This document shows, in pieces, positions 60,787 to 64,000 of a stretch of DNA of 64,000 bases (the first letter of the stretch is position 1; the number at the start of each line of letters is the position of its first letter). Under the pieces are notes generated by a model. That model saw nothing but the letters and a program-made list of their open reading frames with translations. It was not told the DNA's origin and searched no databases. The stretch covers positions 620,001 through 684,000 of the forward strand of contig CAWICZ010000014.1 in assembly GCA_963834825.1 (NCBI GenBank). Reading direction: 5' to 3'. The translations under genes and the position numbers were made by a program. The stretch is from JACDAN01 sp963834825. Its GTDB lineage: Bacteria > Actinomycetota > Thermoleophilia > Gaiellales > Gaiellaceae.

Positions 60787-62543
60787 AGATCCTCCCCGCG
60801 GGTGACCGTGTCGCGGTAGTCGGCGCGGTCGTGCAGCAGCTCGCGGTGAGTGCCCTCGGCGGCGACGCGGCCGCCCTCGACGAACACGACGCGGTCGGCC
60901 TGGTCGAGCACGAGCGGGCTCGTGGTCACGATCACCGTCGTCCGGCCGGCGCGGGCCTCCCGCAATCGACGCGCGATCCGGGCCTCGGTGTGCGCGTCGA
61001 CCGCGCTCGTCGGCTCCACGAGGACGAGCACCTCGGGGTCGGCGAGGAGGGCGCGCGCCAGCACCAGGCGCTGCCGCTGGCCGCCCGAGAACGACCGGCC
61101 CCGCTCGTCGACCGACGCGCCGAGGCCCTCGGGAAGCGCCTCGAGGACGTCCTCGGCGTTGGCGACGGAGATGGCGTCCAGGATCGACGCATCGTCGGCG
61201 CGGTCCCACGGATCGAGCTCGGAGCGGAGCGTGCCTGAGAAGAGCACAGGATCGGCTTCGCTGACGACGATCCGGCGGCGAACCGCTTTCAGCGGCAGGT
61301 CGGCCAGGGGTGCGTCGCCGAGGACCACGCCCTCGTCGTCGCCGAAGCGGCCGAGCCGGTCGGCGATCGCGGCCGTCTCGGCCGGACGGGACGAGACGAG
61401 ACCCGTGACGAGCCCGGGCTCGACGACGAGGCCCGAACGCCGATCGGCCAGCGAGGCCCCGGGCGGGGGCTCGGCGGCGGGCGAAGCGGGCTCGACGACG
61501 TCCGGTTCGACATTGAGGACGTAGAGCATCTGCCGCGCTCCGACGTAGGCGCGAGTGACCTTGTCGACAGCCTCCGCTGCGGTGCGGAGCGGGATGACGA
61601 GGAACGCGGCGTAGCCGTAGAACGCAACCAGTTCGCCGACGCCGATCCGGCCCGAGACCGCGAATCGCGCGCCGATCCACGTGACGAAGACGACGAAGAG
61701 CCCGGGGATGAACACCTGCGCTGCATCGAGGGTGGACTGGGGCAGCGCAACCCGGACGCCGGCGTGCCGCACCTCCTGCGAGCGGGCGCGATAGCGGTCG
61801 AAGAACGCCTGCTCGCCGCCGATGCCCCGGAGGACGCGTAGCCCGCCGGCCGTGTCCGCGCCGAGCGCGGTCAGCCTGCCGACTTCTTCGCGCTGTTTGC
61901 GCTGACGCTCCTGCAGCGGCTTGATCACGGTGCCGAGCAGGAGGACGAGCACCGGCACGCCGACCAGCACGACGAGGCCCAGCACGACCGACGAGGAGAG
62001 CAGGATGAACGCGACGACGATGTAGGCGACGACCGCGCCGGAGAGCCGCGCCGTGATGTCGAAGGCTCCGCCGGCGCGCATCGCGTCGTTCGAGACCGTG
62101 GCCACGACCTCTCCGGTGGAGAGCCGACCTCGAACGGCCGCCCCGGAGCGGGCGGAGTGATGGGAGACGACCTGCGCGAGCCGAAACGAGGCCTGGAGCC
62201 AGTTCAGAACGGCGTAGCGGTGCCGCATGACGCCTGCGACCGCCTGCGTCAGCCCGAGGCCGAGGATGATCGCCGTCCAGAGCGCGAGGGCATGGTTGTC
62301 CTGGTCGACGATCCCTTCCTGGATCGCGCGTCCGATGGCGAACGGCGTCAGCGCCTGCGCGAGCATCCAGAAGACGCCGAAGGCAACGCCGGCGACGAGC
62401 GTGGTCACCTGGTGCCGGCCGACCCACAGGAGCAGGCGCACGGGCGACCGCGTGTCGGGTACGCCGGGATCGGGTTCGGGCAGGCGAACGCCGGCGCCGA
62501 CGTAGCGCGGTGTCTCGAGGGTGGCTGAAGGCGTCTGGTCCAT
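60783..62543 (-). CDS. ABC exporter half (permease-ATPase) with degenerate P-loop
   Basis: 586 residues. Permease part about residues 30-340 (six helices; WVGRHQVTTLVAGVAFG to QMLYVLNVEPD). In the ATPase the P-loop region reads VTGLVSSRPAETAA with no GxxGxGKS/T, and Walker B is VLVLVEPTSAVD, where the usual aspartate is valine. The signature FSGGQRQR is intact. It cannot bind ATP in its own Walker site but supplies the signature for the partner, so the heterodimer has one active site. The two genes are coupled by GTGA. Comparable pairs with one dead P-loop are known in actinobacteria. Confidence 0.88.
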   Translation of the reverse strand: MDQTPSATLETPRYVGAGVRLPEPDPGVPDTRSPVRLLLWVGRHQVTTLVAGVAFGVFWMLAQALTPFAIGRAIQEGIVDQDNHALALWTAIILGLGLTQAVAGVMRHRYAVLNWLQASFRLAQVVSHHSARSGAAVRGRLSTGEVVATVSNDAMRAGGAFDITARLSGAVVAYIVVAFILLSSSVVLGLVVLVGVPVLVLLLGTVIKPLQERQRKQREEVGRLTALGADTAGGLRVLRGIGGEQAFFDRYRARSQEVRHAGVRVALPQSTLDAAQVFIPGLFVVFVTWIGARFAVSGRIGVGELVAFYGYAAFLVIPLRTAAEAVDKVTRAYVGARQMLYVLNVEPDVVEPASPAAEPPPGASLADRRSGLVVEPGLVTGLVSSRPAETAAIADRLGRFGDDEGVVLGDAPLADLPLKAVRRRIVVSEADPVLFSGTLRSELDPWDRADDASILDAISVANAEDVLEALPEGLGASVDERGRSFSGGQRQRLVLARALLADPEVLVLVEPTSAVDAHTEARIARRLREARAGRTTVIVTTSPLVLDQADRVVFVEGGRVAAEGTHRELLHDRADYRDTVTRGEDL

Positions 62544-62592
62544 GGGTCTTGGCGGGACGGCGTCCCGCCTTCCTGATCGTAGTCAGGGCGCC

Positions 62593-63459
62593 TTAGCGGG
62601 GAAGGAGCGGGGAAACCTCGGTGGCGAACGCCGCGATGCGCTCCTCGAGGCCGGGCCGGTCGTAGCCGAGGTTGACGACGAAGCCGTTGCAGCCCGCGTC
62701 GACGTACTCGGAAAGCCGCTCGGCGAGCCAGTCCGGCGGGCCTGCGACCGCGTGGCGGCCGCGCTCGTCGGCACCGGTCGACGGCTCGTTCTGCATGTAG
62801 ACCCCGATGCGCAGGACGACCCGGCTGTCGGGCCGCCGTTCGCGCAGCTCGACCGCCATGGTGCGGAGCTCGTCCGGAGGAAGCGCGACGGGGTGCCAGA
62901 CGCCGGTCAAGGCCGCGCGCCGCAGCGTGGCGCGGGAGACGCCGGCGACCCAGAGCTCCGGGCCGGCCGGCCGGACGAGGGCCGGTGCCAGCCAGCCGTC
63001 GAGCTCCTCGATTCGCCCAGGCATCTGGTCGAAGGCCGAGGCGGCGAGCTCGAGCCACTCGTTCAACACCCGCCCGCGCCGCTCGAAGTCGGCGCCGAGC
63101 AGCGCGAACTCGCCTTCCATCCAGCCCGCCGCGACCGCGGTCACGATCCGGCCGCCGGAGAGGAGGTCGAGCGTCGTCAGCTGCTTGAGGACGACGAGCG
63201 GGTTGCGCTGGGGGACGATCAGGGCCGAGACGCCGAGCTGGAGTCGCGTCGTACGTCCCGCAAGGAAGCCGAGCGAAACGAGCGCCTCGGCAATCGTGCC
63301 GTAGATCGGCGCGTGCTCGGGCGGCACGATCACGTGGTCCGTCACCCACCCCGAGTCGAAGCCGGCCTCCTCGGCGGCGACCGCTGCACCGGCGAGGCGC
63401 TCCGCGTCGAGCCCTTCGCCGTAGTTCGGGAGGATCAGGCCGAGGTGAAGCGCCGCCAT
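62593..63459 (-). CDS. LLM-class flavin/F420-dependent oxidoreductase
   Basis: 288 residues. Starts LHLGLILPNYGEGLDAERLAG with GFDSGWVTDHVIVPPE, then RTTRLQLGVSALIVPQRNPLVVLKQLTTLDLLSGGR, the hallmark of the luciferase-like monooxygenase superfamily in its F420-dependent branch. (beta/alpha)8 barrel; substrate unknown. Divergent from the beta-lactamase-like gene with only 33 bases between the start codons. Confidence 0.87.
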   Translation of the reverse strand: MAALHLGLILPNYGEGLDAERLAGAAVAAEEAGFDSGWVTDHVIVPPEHAPIYGTIAEALVSLGFLAGRTTRLQLGVSALIVPQRNPLVVLKQLTTLDLLSGGRIVTAVAAGWMEGEFALLGADFERRGRVLNEWLELAASAFDQMPGRIEELDGWLAPALVRPAGPELWVAGVSRATLRRAALTGVWHPVALPPDELRTMAVELRERRPDSRVVLRIGVYMQNEPSTGADERGRHAVAGPPDWLAERLSEYVDAGCNGFVVNLGYDRPGLEERIAAFATEVSPLLPR

Positions 63460-63492
63460 GCGCAGACGCTACCGCGGCGCGATCATAGGAGC

Positions 63493-64000
63493 GTGCCGGT
63501 CGCTCTTCCTCCGCCCGTCCTCGTCGCCCCGAGCGCCAACGAGGTCTCGTTCGGGCGCTTTGCGGGGCGAGTCGGCCGTGGAACGCAGCGGATCGTCGTC
63601 AGCATCGACGGTCGTGTCGCCGCCGAGAAAGACCTCCCTCCCGGCCGGACCACGTTCGACTTCCACGTCGCGCTGCCGCAGCGCGACGTCCGCTTGACGG
63701 TGAAGGCGATCGCCGATCGGAACCGACAGGCCGCCACGACGGTTGCGCCCGTCTTCGGCCTGCCGCGCGGCGGCGCGCCTCGAGCACCGCCTCGTCGGAG
63801 CTACGAAGACCCGCAGCTGGCCCGAGCGGTCCGCGCGCTGGCACGCGCCTTCCCCGGCACCTGCGGGATCTTCGTTCAGGACCTCCGCACCGGCAACGGC
63901 GCCGCCTGGAACGCGCGCGCCGAGTTCCCCGCGGCCTCGACCCTCAAGGTCGGGATCGCGATCGAGGTCCTGCGCGCCCTGCGTGGAAAGCCGCTCCGGG
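63493..64000 (+). CDS. Serine hydrolase, class A beta-lactamase-like (3' truncated by window end)
   Basis: Open frame from GTG 63493 to the last base with no stop, so only the first 169 residues are seen. The first 100 residues form a beta-rich segment without a clear signal peptide; then GIFVQDLRTGNGAAWNA leads to the catalytic S-x-x-K seen as AASTLKVGIAIEVL. Similar to beta-lactamase2-domain proteins of actinobacteria that act in cell-wall metabolism or are non-lactamase. AGGA precedes the GTG by 3 bases. Confidence 0.7.
   Translation, partial: MPVALPPPVLVAPSANEVSFGRFAGRVGRGTQRIVVSIDGRVAAEKDLPPGRTTFDFHVALPQRDVRLTVKAIADRNRQAATTVAPVFGLPRGGAPRAPPRRSYEDPQLARAVRALARAFPGTCGIFVQDLRTGNGAAWNARAEFPAASTLKVGIAIEVLRALRGKPLR

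Noticed and set aside
59044..62427. 1127-residue double ABC protein
   Set aside because: The upstream half of this frame is low-complexity antisense-like sequence of the partner gene; the two halves are separate coupled genes.

Overview
The window looks like chromosome of a high-GC actinobacterium. Short start-codon-proximal SD motifs, many GTG starts, a DUF2630 protein, long-form HPF, a paired dynamin-like GTPase operon and an F420-type LLM oxidoreductase fit Actinomycetota, probably class Thermoleophilia; the class is inference. No insertion sequence, prophage, CRISPR array, rRNA or canonical tRNA gene was seen. The only stable RNA is tmRNA (41733-42096).

Layout. 1-4.9 kb: peptide ABC importer genes (binding protein, one permease, two ATPases). 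5-9.2 kb: a small membrane protein, a putative anti-sigma factor, atpD-atpC standing apart from the rest of the ATP synthase operon, and a decayed ankyrin gene. 9.2-20.6 kb: metH behind a short structured leader, then an envelope polysaccharide cluster (LCP ligase, UDP-sugar dehydrogenase, nucleotidyltransferase, cupin isomerase), MerR regulator, ahcY and a second nucleotidyltransferase; metH and ahcY are two steps of the activated methyl cycle. 20.6-31.1 kb: a housekeeping block comF-like, hpf, secA, prfB (with its +1 programmed frameshift), ftsE-ftsX, rnr, smpB. rnr, smpB and ssrA together supply trans-translation.

31.2-41.3 kb is the most unusual part. A roughly 2000-residue secreted protein on the minus strand joins a vWA domain, three arrays of a PAGSI pentapeptide and a clan CD (gingipain-like) cysteine peptidase domain. 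It is read divergently from a 1285-residue nucleotide-cyclase/AAA/TPR protein.

41.4-57 kb is accessory: DUF2630, a peroxiredoxin-DsbA fusion, a tandem LuxR duplication, a vanadium-haloperoxidase-like secreted enzyme, dodecin, two coupled dynamin-like GTPases, a TetR-TOPRIM pair next to a divergent hydrolase, a GNAT, an MBL hydrolase, a SnoaL-like protein and a DUF305 lipoprotein. 57-64 kb: a secreted LVIVD-repeat protein, a YCII remnant, an asymmetric ABC exporter pair, an LLM oxidoreductase and the start of a class A beta-lactamase-like gene cut by the window end.

A recurring oddity: at least a dozen one-base frameshifts, nearly all in short homopolymers and nearly all in accessory genes, while the housekeeping genes are clean apart from one small esterase. 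This could be true decay or assembly error, and affects how the broken genes should be read.
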